A DNA stretch of 64,000 nt, from the NCBI RefSeq assembly GCF_001887595.1, contig NZ_CP017480.1, forward strand, positions 1,178,001-1,242,000, given 5' to 3'. The stretch's first letter is position 1. Every line of letters begins with the position of its first letter. Both the position numbers and the translations under genes were made by a program. This document shows positions 18,755 through 29,536 of the stretch, one piece after another. Below the pieces are notes generated by a model. That model did not search any database, was not told the DNA's origin, and worked only from the letters and a program-made list of their open reading frames with translations. The DNA comes from Luteibacter rhizovicinus DSM 16549. GTDB lineage: Bacteria > Pseudomonadota > Gammaproteobacteria > Xanthomonadales > Rhodanobacteraceae.

Positions 18755-19735
18755 ATGCGCCGCCTATCGCACCTGGCCTGGATCCTCCTGCTGGCAGTCG
18801 TCCTGCTTTCCGCTTGCAACCACAAGCCGAAGGACGCGCCCGGCACACCTGGCGGCGGCTCGCCCGAAGATGCCATGCGCGATTCGCTGGACCTGGTCCG
18901 CGACGGCAAGTTCGACATGTTCTGGCGACACGCCTTGCCGCCGGCGGATTTCGCTGCGCTGCGCGCCGACTGGGTCAAGCGCAACGCACCGACCGAACCC
19001 CTCGATGCCGACGACCGTGCCAAGTTCGAGGCCGGCGTGAAGCGCCTGACCGAGCCGGATGCGGAGAAGAAGCTCTTCGCCGACCTGCGGCCAACCCTGG
19101 TCCACTTCGATCACGACTACAAGGATCAGATGCCGCTGCTGTCCGGTGTCGGCCAGTCCATGGCGCTCACTGCGATCGAGCAGGCCAAGGACCTCACCGC
19201 ATCCCAGAAGCGCCAGCTGCGCGAAGCCGCGAACGTGGTCGCACCGTGGACGCAGACCGTGGCGTGGGGCGACCAGGCCAAGGCGAAGGAAGCCATCGGC
19301 ATCCTCGTCGACACCGCACGCAAGGCCAACCTTTCCACGCCCGACGCGCTCCACGCGATGAATTTCGATGAGTCCATGGCCACCTGGTCCACCGCGTGGC
19401 TGGGGTTCAAGCGCCTGCTTGCCGTTTACGGACTGTCGATCGACAAGAGCTTCGAATCGATCAGCATCGATACCATCGAGAACAGCGGTGGCTCGGCGCA
19501 CGTCAAGATCACCTACACCCTGCTGGACAAGCCCATCCAGACCGACGCGACCCTGGTGCTCCTCGACGGCCGCTGGTATGACAGCGATCTTCTGCAAAGC
19601 GTCCGCGCCCAGCACCTGCAGCTCAATCCGCCCGCGCAGCCCGCTCATGCGGGCAGCGCGGCAGCCCCGTCCGGCACCGCTCCGCCGCCGCCGCGCAACG
19701 ACGGCGCGCCGGTAGCGGCCGCCCGGCCCCGCTGA
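18755..19735 (+). CDS. Uncharacterised lipoprotein
   Basis: Predicted lipoprotein of 326 residues: signal peptide with lipobox LLSAC (Cys21), then a Gly/Pro linker and a mainly helical domain. The C-terminal ~35 residues are a low-complexity Pro/Ala tail (PPPPRNDGAPVAAARPR). I do not recognise the family. The segment IENSGGSAHVKITYTLLDKP followed by LVLLDGRWYDSDLL looks like an NTF2- or DUF4878-like beta region near the C-terminus, but this is weak. It lies just after a terminator-bearing leader and 17 bases before plsB, so it may be co-transcribed with plsB. Confidence 0.8.
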   Translation: MRRLSHLAWILLLAVVLLSACNHKPKDAPGTPGGGSPEDAMRDSLDLVRDGKFDMFWRHALPPADFAALRADWVKRNAPTEPLDADDRAKFEAGVKRLTEPDAEKKLFADLRPTLVHFDHDYKDQMPLLSGVGQSMALTAIEQAKDLTASQKRQLREAANVVAPWTQTVAWGDQAKAKEAIGILVDTARKANLSTPDALHAMNFDESMATWSTAWLGFKRLLAVYGLSIDKSFESISIDTIENSGGSAHVKITYTLLDKPIQTDATLVLLDGRWYDSDLLQSVRAQHLQLNPPAQPAHAGSAAAPSGTAPPPPRNDGAPVAAARPR

Positions 19736-19752
19736 AGCCGTACAATCCGACG

Positions 19753-22362
19753 ATGCCCGAAATTCCGATGAGTGCGGATCCGCACGTCCATGTCGCCCGT
19801 TCACCCTGGTGGTTCAAGCTGCTGGGTCGGCTTCTCGAACCCTGGGTGCGGATCAAGCGCGATCCCGCCGAGCCCACCACCCTGCTCAAGAGCGGGGCCG
19901 CCGTGTGCTACGCGATCGAACGCGATGGTGCCTCCGATGCGCTGATCCTGGAACGCGCCTGTCGCGAGGCAGGCCTGCCCAGCCCGATGCAGCTGCTGGA
20001 ACTGCCCGGTCGCCGCCGTCGCTCCGTGTTCTCGCTGAGCCGTCGCCATGGGTGGCTGTTTGGGCGAACCGATGCGCGCGGACCGAAGGAACCGATCGGC
20101 CAGCTCATCCGCGCGCTGGAGGACGATCCCCAGCGCGATATCCAGGTCGTTCCCGTTTCCATTTACGTGGGCCGTGCACCGAACCGCGAGAGCGGCTGGT
20201 TCAGCGTGCTGTTCGCCGAGAACTGGCTGGTGGTCGGCCGCTTCCGCCGCATGCTCGCCTTGCTGCTCAATGGTCGCGACACCGTCGTGCACTTCTCCGC
20301 GCCGGTATCGTTGCGCAGTGTGCTGGCCGATTCGAACGGCCTGTCGCCCGAACGGCTCACCCGCAAGATCGCCCGCGTGCTGCGCACGCACTTCCGGCGC
20401 ATCCGTGCGGCCGTGATCGGTCCCGACCTGTCGCACCGCCGCACCGTGGTCGATGCGGTACTCAACACCGAGCCGGTACGCGACGCGATCGCCGCGACGG
20501 CGAGCAAGGAAAACATCACGCTGGCCAAGGCGCAGCGTCGGGCACGCGATTTCGCGCTCGAGATCGCCGCCGACTACTCGCACCCGGTGGTTCGCTCGAC
20601 CTCCTTCCTGCTCTCCAATTTCTGGAACAAGCTTTACGACGGTATCGCCATGCACCACTTCGACAAGGCCCGCGCCGCGGCGCCGGGTCATGAAGTGGTC
20701 TACGTGCCATGCCATCGCAGCCACACCGACTACCTGCTGCTGTCCTACCAGTTGCATTACTCGGGCGTGGTGCCGCCGCACATCGCCGCCGGTGTGAACC
20801 TCAACCTGCCCGGCGTCGGTCCGATCCTCCGTCGCGGCGGCGCGTTCTTCCTGCGCCGCAGCTTCAAGGGCAATGCGATGTATTCGGTAGTCTTCAACGA
20901 ATACCTCGCCCAGCTGGTCGACCGCGGCGTGCCCCTGGAATACTTCATCGAAGGGGGCCGCTCACGTACCGGCCGACTGCTGGCGCCACGCGCCGGCATG
21001 CTGGCCATGACCTTGCGCGCCTTCCTGCGCGCGCCACGCCGCCCCGTCCTGTTCCAGCCCGTGTATATCGGCTACGAGAAGCTGATGGAAGGCAAGTCGT
21101 ACGCCGGTGAGCTTTCCGGCAAGCCGAAGGAGAAGGAATCCCTGCTTGGCCTTATCCGCGGCCTGAAGGTGCTGCGCCAGCGCTACGGGCATGTCACGCT
21201 CAACTTCGGCGAGCCCATCCTGCTCACACCCATGCTGGACGCCGTCGCGCCCGACTGGCGCGTGACGACGGCCGAGCACGATGCCAAGCCGGAATGGATG
21301 AGCCACCTGGTCGACGATCTCGCCGAGCGCATCCAGGTCAACATCAATCGCGCGGCCGACGTCAATCCGATCAACCTGCTCGCACTGGCGCTGTTGGCCA
21401 CGCCCAAGCATGCGATGGCCGAGAACGACCTGCTGGCCCAGATCGAGCTGACCAAGTCGTTGTTCCAGGAACTGCCTTACTCCGACCGCGTCACGATTAC
21501 GCCCATGAATCCGCAGGGCATCGTCGCCTACGGCGAACAGATGGGCTGGATCCGTCGCGTGCGTCATCCGCTCGGCGACGTGCTCGTCACCGAAGGCGAA
21601 CAGGCCGTCCTCCTTTCGTACTTCCGCAACAACGTCCTGCACCTCAATGCAGCGGCTGCGTGGGTGGCCGCATGCTTCCTCAACAACCGACGCATGTCAC
21701 GCTCGTCCGTGCTGCGCCTGGGCAAGTTGATCTATCCCTTCATCCAGGGCGAGCTGTTCCTGCCCTGGGACCAGGACGGGTTCGCCAATGAAGTGCAGGA
21801 AACGATCGAATTCTTCGTCCGCCGCGGCATCCTCGAATCCAGCAGCGAAGGCCGCGTGCTCGAGCGCGGGCCGGGGCAGGACGACGGCGCGTACCAGCTG
21901 CGCGTGATCGCGCGCAGCATGCTGCAAGCCTTCGAGCGTTATTACATCGCCATCGCCGCCCTGGTGAAGAACGGCCCGCACACCATGAGCTCGGGTGAGC
22001 TGGAAACCGCGTGCACGCTCACCGCGCAGCGCCTGGGCCTGCTCAACGAACTGTCGGCGCCGGAGTTCTTCGACAAGGCGCTCTTCCGCGGTTTCATCCA
22101 GAAGCTGCGCGAAGTGAAGGTGGTCTGGACCGATGAGGCCGGCAAGCTCGACTTCAGCGATGCACTGGAAGACATGGTCCGCGATGCACGCGTGATCCTC
22201 GCGCGCGAAGTGCGTCATTCGATCCTCAAGATCACGCCCGGCGGCGAGAACGAGCGCGATCTGGACGCGCGTCCACCGGACGACCCGGGCGAGACCTCTG
22301 CGGAGTCGCTGCATGATCGCCACGTCGCCAATGAAGAAACGCGGCATAAGCATCCGCTTTGA
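19753..22362 (+). CDS. plsB: Glycerol-3-phosphate 1-O-acyltransferase PlsB
   Basis: Inner-membrane enzyme that makes lysophosphatidic acid from glycerol 3-phosphate and acyl-CoA/acyl-ACP, the first step of phospholipid synthesis. The 869-residue protein carries acyltransferase block I HRSHTD (catalytic His about 321, Asp about 326) and block III FIEGGRSRTGR. VLFQPVYIGYEKLMEGKSY serves as block IV. Long N- and C-terminal extensions match the large PlsB type (E. coli 807 aa). The frame opens with two methionines (19753 and 19768). Substrate is provided by GpsA (2567-3604). A second acyltransferase of the PlsC type is at the right edge. Confidence 0.96.
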   Translation: MPEIPMSADPHVHVARSPWWFKLLGRLLEPWVRIKRDPAEPTTLLKSGAAVCYAIERDGASDALILERACREAGLPSPMQLLELPGRRRRSVFSLSRRHGWLFGRTDARGPKEPIGQLIRALEDDPQRDIQVVPVSIYVGRAPNRESGWFSVLFAENWLVVGRFRRMLALLLNGRDTVVHFSAPVSLRSVLADSNGLSPERLTRKIARVLRTHFRRIRAAVIGPDLSHRRTVVDAVLNTEPVRDAIAATASKENITLAKAQRRARDFALEIAADYSHPVVRSTSFLLSNFWNKLYDGIAMHHFDKARAAAPGHEVVYVPCHRSHTDYLLLSYQLHYSGVVPPHIAAGVNLNLPGVGPILRRGGAFFLRRSFKGNAMYSVVFNEYLAQLVDRGVPLEYFIEGGRSRTGRLLAPRAGMLAMTLRAFLRAPRRPVLFQPVYIGYEKLMEGKSYAGELSGKPKEKESLLGLIRGLKVLRQRYGHVTLNFGEPILLTPMLDAVAPDWRVTTAEHDAKPEWMSHLVDDLAERIQVNINRAADVNPINLLALALLATPKHAMAENDLLAQIELTKSLFQELPYSDRVTITPMNPQGIVAYGEQMGWIRRVRHPLGDVLVTEGEQAVLLSYFRNNVLHLNAAAAWVAACFLNNRRMSRSSVLRLGKLIYPFIQGELFLPWDQDGFANEVQETIEFFVRRGILESSSEGRVLERGPGQDDGAYQLRVIARSMLQAFERYYIAIAALVKNGPHTMSSGELETACTLTAQRLGLLNELSAPEFFDKALFRGFIQKLREVKVVWTDEAGKLDFSDALEDMVRDARVILAREVRHSILKITPGGENERDLDARPPDDPGETSAESLHDRHVANEETRHKHPL

Positions 22363-22473
22363 GCTGACACCTCAGCTGTCGTCAGGATGACGCTACGTCG
22401 TCGTTATCGGAGACAGATGTCTCCCTGACGACGGCTTACCCTTTGCGCTGGAGTTCCACGCAAGGGATGCAAC

Positions 22474-24423
22474 ATGGACGTGGCGCCGCCGCAGGCACCG
22501 CCTGCCGCCGTGAGCAGCACGCAACAGGAAGCGATCGGTGGTCTCGGTCGCCTCATCGACATGCAGACCTGGCTGGCCGGCCAGCAGGAAGGCATGCCCG
22601 ACCTGCCCTCGCCTGTCACCGCCGACAGCCGCGACGCGTGGCTCACCTCCCTTGACGCGTTCTGGCGGCAGACGGTGGAGGACTCTCCGGGTCAAGTGCC
22701 CGTCGCACGCATCGATGCGCTGGCCACGCGGATAGCGTCGGTCTTGCGGGACGACGCCATCGTGCGTCGTCTCGACGGGACGCTGGACGGCGCCGCCGCC
22801 GATCTGGCCGAGCGTTTCGCACGCACGTCGGACGGTGAGGTGCCACCGGGACTCATCGCCCGGTCCTTGCGCGTCGGCGAAGCCGACTATGCGGGCGCCA
22901 TCATCGTGCACGAGCGCGACCATCCTACGGTCGTCCTGCGCTTCTTACCCGACCACGGCTGGGATGTGTTCACCGACCTTCCAAGCCTGCATGCGCAAAC
23001 CGAAGCCGCATGGAGGCAGCGACTGGCACGCCGGCGTGAGCTGCCGGGCGTACGCGTCGACGACATCGAGCGTGTCGTCGCCAACGAACACTTTGTCGAT
23101 TCGCTCCCCCTGCAAGGAGACGTCTTCGGCGCGATGGCACGGAGAGTCGTCTCGCTACAGCGGGGGAAAGTCGAGGACGCATGGCCGGCGACCAGCGACG
23201 CCAGCACATCCGAGTGGTCCAACGACCACCTTCTGTCTGCCCTCGATCTCCACGACACGCTGGATATCACCGCACTGCTTGCCTCGCGCGAGAACCGCCT
23301 CACGACTTCGGTCGACGAACAACGGCTCGCTCGCGTGCCCGAGGACGTCGCGCGCGACTGGCGCGAAGCGGCGAAGGGTTACCACACGGCTTTGCTGCTC
23401 GCCGCGTCGCCGACGCGGCGCGGCGCCGACGACGCGCCGCTGACGCTGGCAGGCTGGTGCCGGAAGGAACTCCTGACAGCACTCGCCCAGCGCGGGATCA
23501 CGCTGGACCCGGACGATATTCATCTGGAGGTTCGCGACGACGAAGGCCTCGGCGTGCCGGCCACGGGCGTAAGCCCCCCACCCCCGGTGCGGATGAGCCT
23601 TGCCGAGTTCGCGTTGCACAACACGGGCCGGTACGAAAGGCGACACATCCGCGTCGTTACCAACGGTGTACCTCCGGGCGCGCCGTTGCCTGGCGCTCAT
23701 ACCTTGCGTCAACTGGTCCGGGAACTCGATCTCGCCTCGCGCTTCGCATCCTATCTTCGCGAACGGGTCAGCGATCCGCAGGGGCGGGATTTCCGCAGCG
23801 CGACGATGCAGATCCAGCAGGCGCGGATGCGGGCCGAAGCCGTCGCCGCACGCATGGCCACGTACCTTCCCGAGCAAGCCGTGGCCTTTCTGGACGATCG
23901 CGGCGATCGTGGATACCGCATGGTCGAGGCCGTCCTGAACAGCCCCGCCGCGGCGACCCGGACGGCCGTCGACGGCCACCGGATCGCCGTTCGCCAGTTG
24001 GTCTACCGCGGCGTTGTCGTCAGTGACGTCCTGCTCATCGGCGTCCGTGATGTCCGCGGCTCACCGAGAGTCGTGCTGTACACCCCGGATGCTCCCGACG
24101 GACGCGCCTTCCGCGAATTCAGTGACCGGTCCGCCTTGGCCCGGGATTTTCTCTACGCTCCCGTCTTCGAGGAATACCTGCTTGCGCGCCTGCCAACCGA
24201 GTTTGGCGAACCGCGGGGCAATGGAAGCGGACGGCGCTTCCGCGTCGCGAAGGGCACGCGACAGGCGAACTGGGTGTTGGCTGCTCCCGGCGCACAACGC
24301 GGCACGGTGACGGAGGAAGCGTTCGAGGAGCGCATCGTCGACGGCGATATCAGGATGCCCCTCGACGGAACAGCGCCGCCGCACTGGTCGCACCGTACCG
24401 GGCCGAGATCGATGCCGTGTTGA
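22474..24423 (+). pseudogene. DUF6543/dermonecrotic-toxin-like protein, N-terminal part, frameshifted
   Basis: Five-prime part (649 aa) of a large accessory protein. It is collinear with the intact paralog at 25391-28690 from the first residues (MDVAPPQAPP versus [10 protein letters not shown]) through the hallmark [17 protein letters not shown] near 534-550 and FEEYLLARLP. This domain resembles the dermonecrotic-toxin-like domain (DUF6543) of pseudomonad effector-like proteins; I rely on memory for that. Its last residues (after about 630) lose similarity and end at 24423. The next gene continues the expected protein in another frame. Moving back one base within the CCCC run at 24358-24361 joins the two frames, adding an open stretch with APYRAEIDAV before the downstream start. 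So this is most likely half of a broken gene, or a case of -1 frameshifting. No signal peptide is seen. Confidence 0.7.
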
Positions 24424-25367
24424 ACGACAATCCATCCGCAGCCGCATTTCTCAGGTCCGACGGAAGCCACCTGAAGTTTATCGTCCGCCGCCGCAGCGCC
24501 CTGATTCAGGACACCCACCTCCATCCCGACCTCGCGGAACTCAGTGCACACCAGCGTCGTATTTTCCTGCATGAGCTGGATACACAGTTTCCGCTGCGGG
24601 CCGAACGCGCCGAGGTGCTCGACATCGGCGGATGGTCACAACCCGGTGGCCGTCGTGTTCCTTCGCGACCGGCCTCGCCCGGTCCGATGGGCGACATCCA
24701 GTCGCCGGACATTTCCTCCACCACGGGTGAGGTGACGCCTGCGCTGCCGACGCTGTCTGCCAGTCAGCAGGCACGCTGGGATGAAGCGCTCACGGTGGCG
24801 CGAGCTACCCCGCGCTCGCCGCAGCGTGCGCCGACCGCGACGGTCACCGCGTCCCCCATCGAGGACCTGGCCGCGACGGAGATCGTTCCGGCGGACCAGT
24901 GGCCGGAACGCATGTGGTACTTCAGCGATCGTCCGTTCGCGGCCCAAGTCTTACCCGGACAAGCACGTCAGGGCGTCACCCTGGAGGGTACGACAGGCTG
25001 GCTCGACGACGCTGCCGGCGCTCGCATCTACACCTACTCGTTGTCGGCCCTTCCACCCGAAATGCCGACACCGCGGCTATCCGAGGTGCTTGGCACATCA
25101 CCCCTCCATCAGGCAGGGCAACGCGATCCACTCGGGTACGCGCTACAGATCGACACGGCGCGTATCCGTGACGCCAGGGCCTGGGGAGACCTTCCGCATG
25201 GACGCCGCGGCGAGCTCGCTTTCGATATGCGCCGGCGCGTCCTGCCCAGCGGCGAGTATCAGTACTTCCTGGAGAGCCTCGTGCCGCTCCACGTTCCGTC
25301 CCGGTACATCGTCGACACCGGACGCCGGGGTGCCAGTCCAGCGCCGCTTCCGCCGGTCCGTGACTGA
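24417..25367 (+). pseudogene. DUF6543-like protein, C-terminal part after frameshift
   Basis: Three-prime part (316 aa from a GTG at 24417) of the gene beginning at 22474. The frame stays open upstream of the GTG, reading APYRAEIDAV before LNDNPSAAAF, so the GTG is probably not a true start. The C-terminal module matches the paralog: LSASQQARWDEAL versus [13 protein letters not shown], and PERMWYFSDRPF (about 162-173) versus [25 protein letters not shown] parallels [13 protein letters not shown]. The joined product would be about 970 aa, shorter than the paralog by a central hydrophobic region. No function is assigned to the terminal module. Confidence 0.7.
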
Positions 25368-25390
25368 CCTTCCACGACAAGGAGATCCCT

Positions 25391-28300
25391 ATGGACATGA
25401 GTCCGCCACCATCCCCACCCGTCCAGACACAAAGCCGCTTCCAGGAAAGCCTGGAGGCGTTCCATCGCGTTGTCGGTTTCCAGGCCTGGCTGGCCAACGA
25501 ACAGGCGGCGATCCCACCCTTCCCGTCTGAGGAGGAACCCGACACCCAGGCGAGTTACCTGGTCGCCCTGGAGACCTATTGGAATAGCCCCACCACCGAC
25601 ACTTCCGGGCGCGATTCGCGACGTCGCGCACTGGCCAGTCGCATCGCCGACGCCACTCACGACCTCGCCGTGCTCGCCCACCAGGATGGTCGTCTCGACG
25701 CCAACGAACTGGCGTCGATTCGCTCGCTGACGTCCACCGGGGTCCCGTCGCTCGCTCCTGGAGCAACCATTCGTGAACTGATGTTCAACGACACCGCCTA
25801 CGCCGGCGTCCTGCTGTTGCATCACGAACACGATGCCGATCGCACCCTGGTTCTCTCGCCGGATCGCGGCTGGGAATCCTTTCCTCGTCTGGTCGACGCC
25901 CACGCCGAACTGGAACGACGCGCGCGCCTGGCGCTCGTTCACACCGTCGACCTCGCCGGTATCGCTCGCCAGCACCTGGGCAGCATCGGCCCCGATCCGT
26001 TCGTGAGCTCCCGGGAGATAACCGGCAATCCCTTCACGACCCTCGTTGACCGCGTGATGCGCGTACAGGAGGATAAACTTCGCCAGGCCTGGTTCGAGTA
26101 CACCCTGGACGACGATGCATCGTCGCGGACACGAGTGCTTGCGGACACGGCATTCGACGCCCTGCGCCTGGAGCGCACGTTCGACGTCGGGGCCATGCTT
26201 GCCTTCCGTCATGCCGCCCTCCTCACCGCCCTCAACGAACAACGGCTCGAACGTGTTCCCGTCGCCGTCGCCACGGGCTGGCGCGACGCGAACAGCAGCT
26301 ATCAGGACACCTTGCGATCGATCGCGGGGCGCGAAGGCGCGGCCGGACTGCATCCGGCATCGGACCTGCGGACCTACGCGTCGCAAGCGATCGCCGAGCG
26401 CCTGCGCGCGCTGGGCGTCACCGGGGACCCAGCCGGCATCCTGGTGCATATCGACCGAAGCACCGACCCGGCCGCACGCCTGGAATCGTTGCAGAGCCTG
26501 TTCGAGGGCCCGGCATCCGTGCAGGTCAAGCTGGTCGATCTTGCTTACCAGAACATCGCCGCCTTCGACCCGGTCCGACTCAGTGCAAGCACGAGCGACG
26601 GCAGTCCCATCGCGATGCTGGACGATGCGAGGATCCGAAACCTCGTACGAGGCCTCGATCTTTCGACACGCTATCGAGCCTACGTGGAGCACATGTATCG
26701 ATCAGGCGATGACGCCGCGCTGCGTCGCATCCATTCGACGGATCTGCAACGGGCGCACATGCGGCTGCTCGCCGCCGAGGCACGGCTGTCCTACTACTTG
26801 GACGAAGCCCCGCGTTCGTTCCGTCCCGACCATGCCGAACGTGGCTATCGCTGGGTCGAGGCAGCACTCGCCCATCCTTCTCCCGACGGCCGTGCACGCG
26901 TGGAAGGCCATGAGGTCGTGGTGCGCCAGGTGACCTACCTCGACACGCCGCTGCGCGACATCCTCGTGTTCGGCGCGCGCCATGCCGAGAGCGTGCAAAG
27001 CATCGTCCTCTACACGCCTGACGCACCGGACGGCGTCACGTTTCGCGAGTTCGACGACAAGGCCGACGCCGGGCGCCGCTTCTTCTATCATCCGGCCTTC
27101 CGCGAATATCTCCTGGACCGGTTGCCTGCCGACTATGCGCGCGTGCTGCCCAACGGACATGCCCGGCAATTTGCCGGCGACCATCTGGCCAACTGGGTGC
27201 TCGGGGCGAGCACGACCTCGGGCTATACGCGGACCGCGGCGCGCTTCGAGGACCGTGAAGTGGATGGCGATTTCCTCGCCGCCGCCTATGAGCTCGACGT
27301 GCAGTCCGGCCTGCGCAACATGCAGGTATTCGCACGCAGCGCCGAGCGCGCGGACTGGGCATGGTTGCGCGGGCAGCAGCCCGGAACCCTTCTCAACCAG
27401 ATCGTGATGGACGTCCTCAAGGGCATCGTCATCGCGCCTTCGAGGGCTGCCCAGGCCTCGTGGCGCCTCTACGACAACGTCAAGGCCGGCGACTACCCCG
27501 AGGCGGTCGTCGACTTCGCGGATTTCTACAACGCCTCGCTTTCCGCCGCGCTTCCCGTGTATGCCTCGAGTTCGACGGCTGCGGCACACGCGATCGCCGG
27601 CGCGCGCTTTCGCGCAGGCATACGTCTGGTCGAGGCAAGCCCTGCTGTACAACCCGCGGTGGTTTTCGAGCCAGGCTTCATGGCGAGGAACGTACGGAAG
27701 GCCGGCCAGGCCGATCGGGAAGGCATCTACACGATTGGTGGCAAGACGTACATCGAGCATCACGACGCGCTGTATCGGGTCATCCATGACAGTGACGTCG
27801 CCAGCTGGCGGCTCACGAAGCCCGACGCGGGCACCGCCTTCCGCGGGCCCGCGATTCAGCGCACGGCGACGGGGAGTTGGTCTTATCACCGTGTCGGACT
27901 GCGCGGCGGCAGCGGGCGTGGGCTGGCGAGCAGCCCGGAACGACTACCGGACCTCTACGACGAACTCCAGGCACAGGTTGAACTGGCCTTCCCGGACGCC
28001 TTCGAGCGCGACCTCGTCGCCACGCGGATGAGGTTCGAACGCACGCCGTATGCCGGCCGGGTAGACGGATACGTGCCCCCCGTGATTTCGGAAGCACAGC
28101 GTGTTCGTTGGACCGGGGCCATGGAACGTGCACGGGCACAGAGGGCTCTGCGCACGGCGCTTCCGGGAACAGACCCGTCAGACGCCGCGCTCCGCCTGAC
28201 TCGCGTTCCCGGCGCCGCCGGCGGCCTCCATCCGGTAACGCGAGCACAGGCCCCGGCCGATCTCTGGTACTACGGCAAGTTGCCATTCAAGAACAGCGAT

Positions 28301-28690
28301 CTGTATCGCCCCCGTGGAAATCACCGATACAGCACGGAAATGGCGGAACTATCGGTGCAATACATCGGCGAAGGCAGCAACGGTGTCCGGCTGACCACCG
28401 TACCGCCCACGGCACCCATCGCCGAGATCCGACGGGCCATGGGCGCGCCGGATCTCACGCGAACAACCACGTTCTCGGTGCGCATCGACCCGGCCAGCCT
28501 GTATGAACCGATGTCGGGCATCTGGCGAAGCCGTTACTGGCTGGCGGGCGATGGGCCACTCGCCGATCTGCTCATGCCGACCACCGCACCGGGGAGCGTG
28601 TTCTTCGCGCGCCCGCGAAGCGGAGGCCGACTCGCCTTGGGAATGGGCCAGTTCCAGGTCGAGAGCACGCTGCCACCGGCCAGTCCCTGA
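25391..28690 (+). CDS. Large DUF6543/dermonecrotic-toxin-like protein
   Basis: Intact paralog, 1099 residues, starting [10 protein letters not shown] after an AAGGAG box at 25379-25384. Residues 1 to about 600 form the dermonecrotic-toxin-like (DUF6543-like) region, with [17 protein letters not shown] near 537-553 and [14 protein letters not shown]. About 670-760 is a more hydrophobic region ([30 protein letters not shown]) missing from the broken neighbour. A C-terminal module from about 950 ([10 protein letters not shown], then [13 protein letters not shown]) is shared with the neighbour. No classical signal peptide is seen, so export by a type III- or VI-like route, or an intracellular role, is open. 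It lies 23 bases after the broken gene and 40 bases before ubiE. Confidence 0.75.
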   Translation: MDMSPPPSPPVQTQSRFQESLEAFHRVVGFQAWLANEQAAIPPFPSEEEPDTQASYLVALETYWNSPTTDTSGRDSRRRALASRIADATHDLAVLAHQDGRLDANELASIRSLTSTGVPSLAPGATIRELMFNDTAYAGVLLLHHEHDADRTLVLSPDRGWESFPRLVDAHAELERRARLALVHTVDLAGIARQHLGSIGPDPFVSSREITGNPFTTLVDRVMRVQEDKLRQAWFEYTLDDDASSRTRVLADTAFDALRLERTFDVGAMLAFRHAALLTALNEQRLERVPVAVATGWRDANSSYQDTLRSIAGREGAAGLHPASDLRTYASQAIAERLRALGVTGDPAGILVHIDRSTDPAARLESLQSLFEGPASVQVKLVDLAYQNIAAFDPVRLSASTSDGSPIAMLDDARIRNLVRGLDLSTRYRAYVEHMYRSGDDAALRRIHSTDLQRAHMRLLAAEARLSYYLDEAPRSFRPDHAERGYRWVEAALAHPSPDGRARVEGHEVVVRQVTYLDTPLRDILVFGARHAESVQSIVLYTPDAPDGVTFREFDDKADAGRRFFYHPAFREYLLDRLPADYARVLPNGHARQFAGDHLANWVLGASTTSGYTRTAARFEDREVDGDFLAAAYELDVQSGLRNMQVFARSAERADWAWLRGQQPGTLLNQIVMDVLKGIVIAPSRAAQASWRLYDNVKAGDYPEAVVDFADFYNASLSAALPVYASSSTAAAHAIAGARFRAGIRLVEASPAVQPAVVFEPGFMARNVRKAGQADREGIYTIGGKTYIEHHDALYRVIHDSDVASWRLTKPDAGTAFRGPAIQRTATGSWSYHRVGLRGGSGRGLASSPERLPDLYDELQAQVELAFPDAFERDLVATRMRFERTPYAGRVDGYVPPVISEAQRVRWTGAMERARAQRALRTALPGTDPSDAALRLTRVPGAAGGLHPVTRAQAPADLWYYGKLPFKNSDLYRPRGNHRYSTEMAELSVQYIGEGSNGVRLTTVPPTAPIAEIRRAMGAPDLTRTTTFSVRIDPASLYEPMSGIWRSRYWLAGDGPLADLLMPTTAPGSVFFARPRSGGRLALGMGQFQVESTLPPASP

Positions 28691-28730
28691 GCGGTGTCGC
28701 GGCTGCCGGGGAGGGGCGAACCGGAGTACC

Positions 28731-29489
28731 ATGCGCAGCATGGATTCCCAGAAAACCACCCATTTCGGCTTCCGCGACGTTCCCCTGGCCGACAAGCAGA
28801 AACTTGTCGGCCAGGTGTTCACCTCCGTGGCGCGTAACTACGACCTGATGAACGACCTCATGTCGTTCGGCGTCCACCGTCTGTGGAAGCGCCACTTCGT
28901 CGCCGTCAGCGGCGTCCGTCGTGGCGACCGCGTCCTCGATCTCGCCGGCGGCACGGGCGATATCGCCGCCCTGCTCAAGCCGGTCGTGGGTGAGGAAGGC
29001 GAGGTGGTGGTGGGCGACATCAACGCCGCCATGCTCGGCGTCGGACGCGACCGCCTCACCGATCGTGGCCTCGTTGCCGGATTGCGCTGGGCACAGATGA
29101 ACGCGGAAATGCTGCCGTTCCCGGACAACAGCTTCGACGCCGTCACGATCGCCTTCGGCCTGCGCAATGTCACCGACAAGGACAAGGCGCTGGCGGACAT
29201 GCACCGCATCCTCAAGCCCGGTGGCCGCGCCCTGGTGCTGGAGTTCTCCAAGGTGCAGAGCCCGCTCCTGTCGAAGCTCTACGACGTGCACTCGTTCAAG
29301 ATCCTGCCGCGCCTGGGCAAGCTCTTTGCCGGTGACGCCGACAGCTATCAGTACCTGGCCGAGTCCATTCGCAAGCACCCTGACCAGGACACCCTGAAGG
29401 GCATGATGCTCAACGCCGGCTTCGGGCACGTGGAAGTCCGCAACCTGACCAGTGGGATCGTCGCGATCCATCGGGCCTACAAGCTCTGA
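28731..29489 (+). CDS. ubiE: Ubiquinone/menaquinone C-methyltransferase UbiE
   Basis: SAM-dependent C-methyltransferase acting on demethylmenaquinone and 2-polyprenyl-6-methoxy-1,4-benzoquinol. The 252-residue protein has the N-terminal THFGFRDVP, the region [20 protein letters not shown], and SAM motif [22 protein letters not shown] and the C-terminal [14 protein letters not shown] are typical of UbiE. An ATG at 28731 has a GGAG box four bases before it; ATG at 28740 is an alternative. Other quinone genes (ubiJ, ubiB) are at 59.9-62.2 kb. Confidence 0.97.
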   Translation: MRSMDSQKTTHFGFRDVPLADKQKLVGQVFTSVARNYDLMNDLMSFGVHRLWKRHFVAVSGVRRGDRVLDLAGGTGDIAALLKPVVGEEGEVVVGDINAAMLGVGRDRLTDRGLVAGLRWAQMNAEMLPFPDNSFDAVTIAFGLRNVTDKDKALADMHRILKPGGRALVLEFSKVQSPLLSKLYDVHSFKILPRLGKLFAGDADSYQYLAESIRKHPDQDTLKGMMLNAGFGHVEVRNLTSGIVAIHRAYKL

Positions 29490-29536
29490 CGGGGGTGGCA
29501 TACTTGGGGCTCTCCTTCCATCGGATGATCCCCTCG

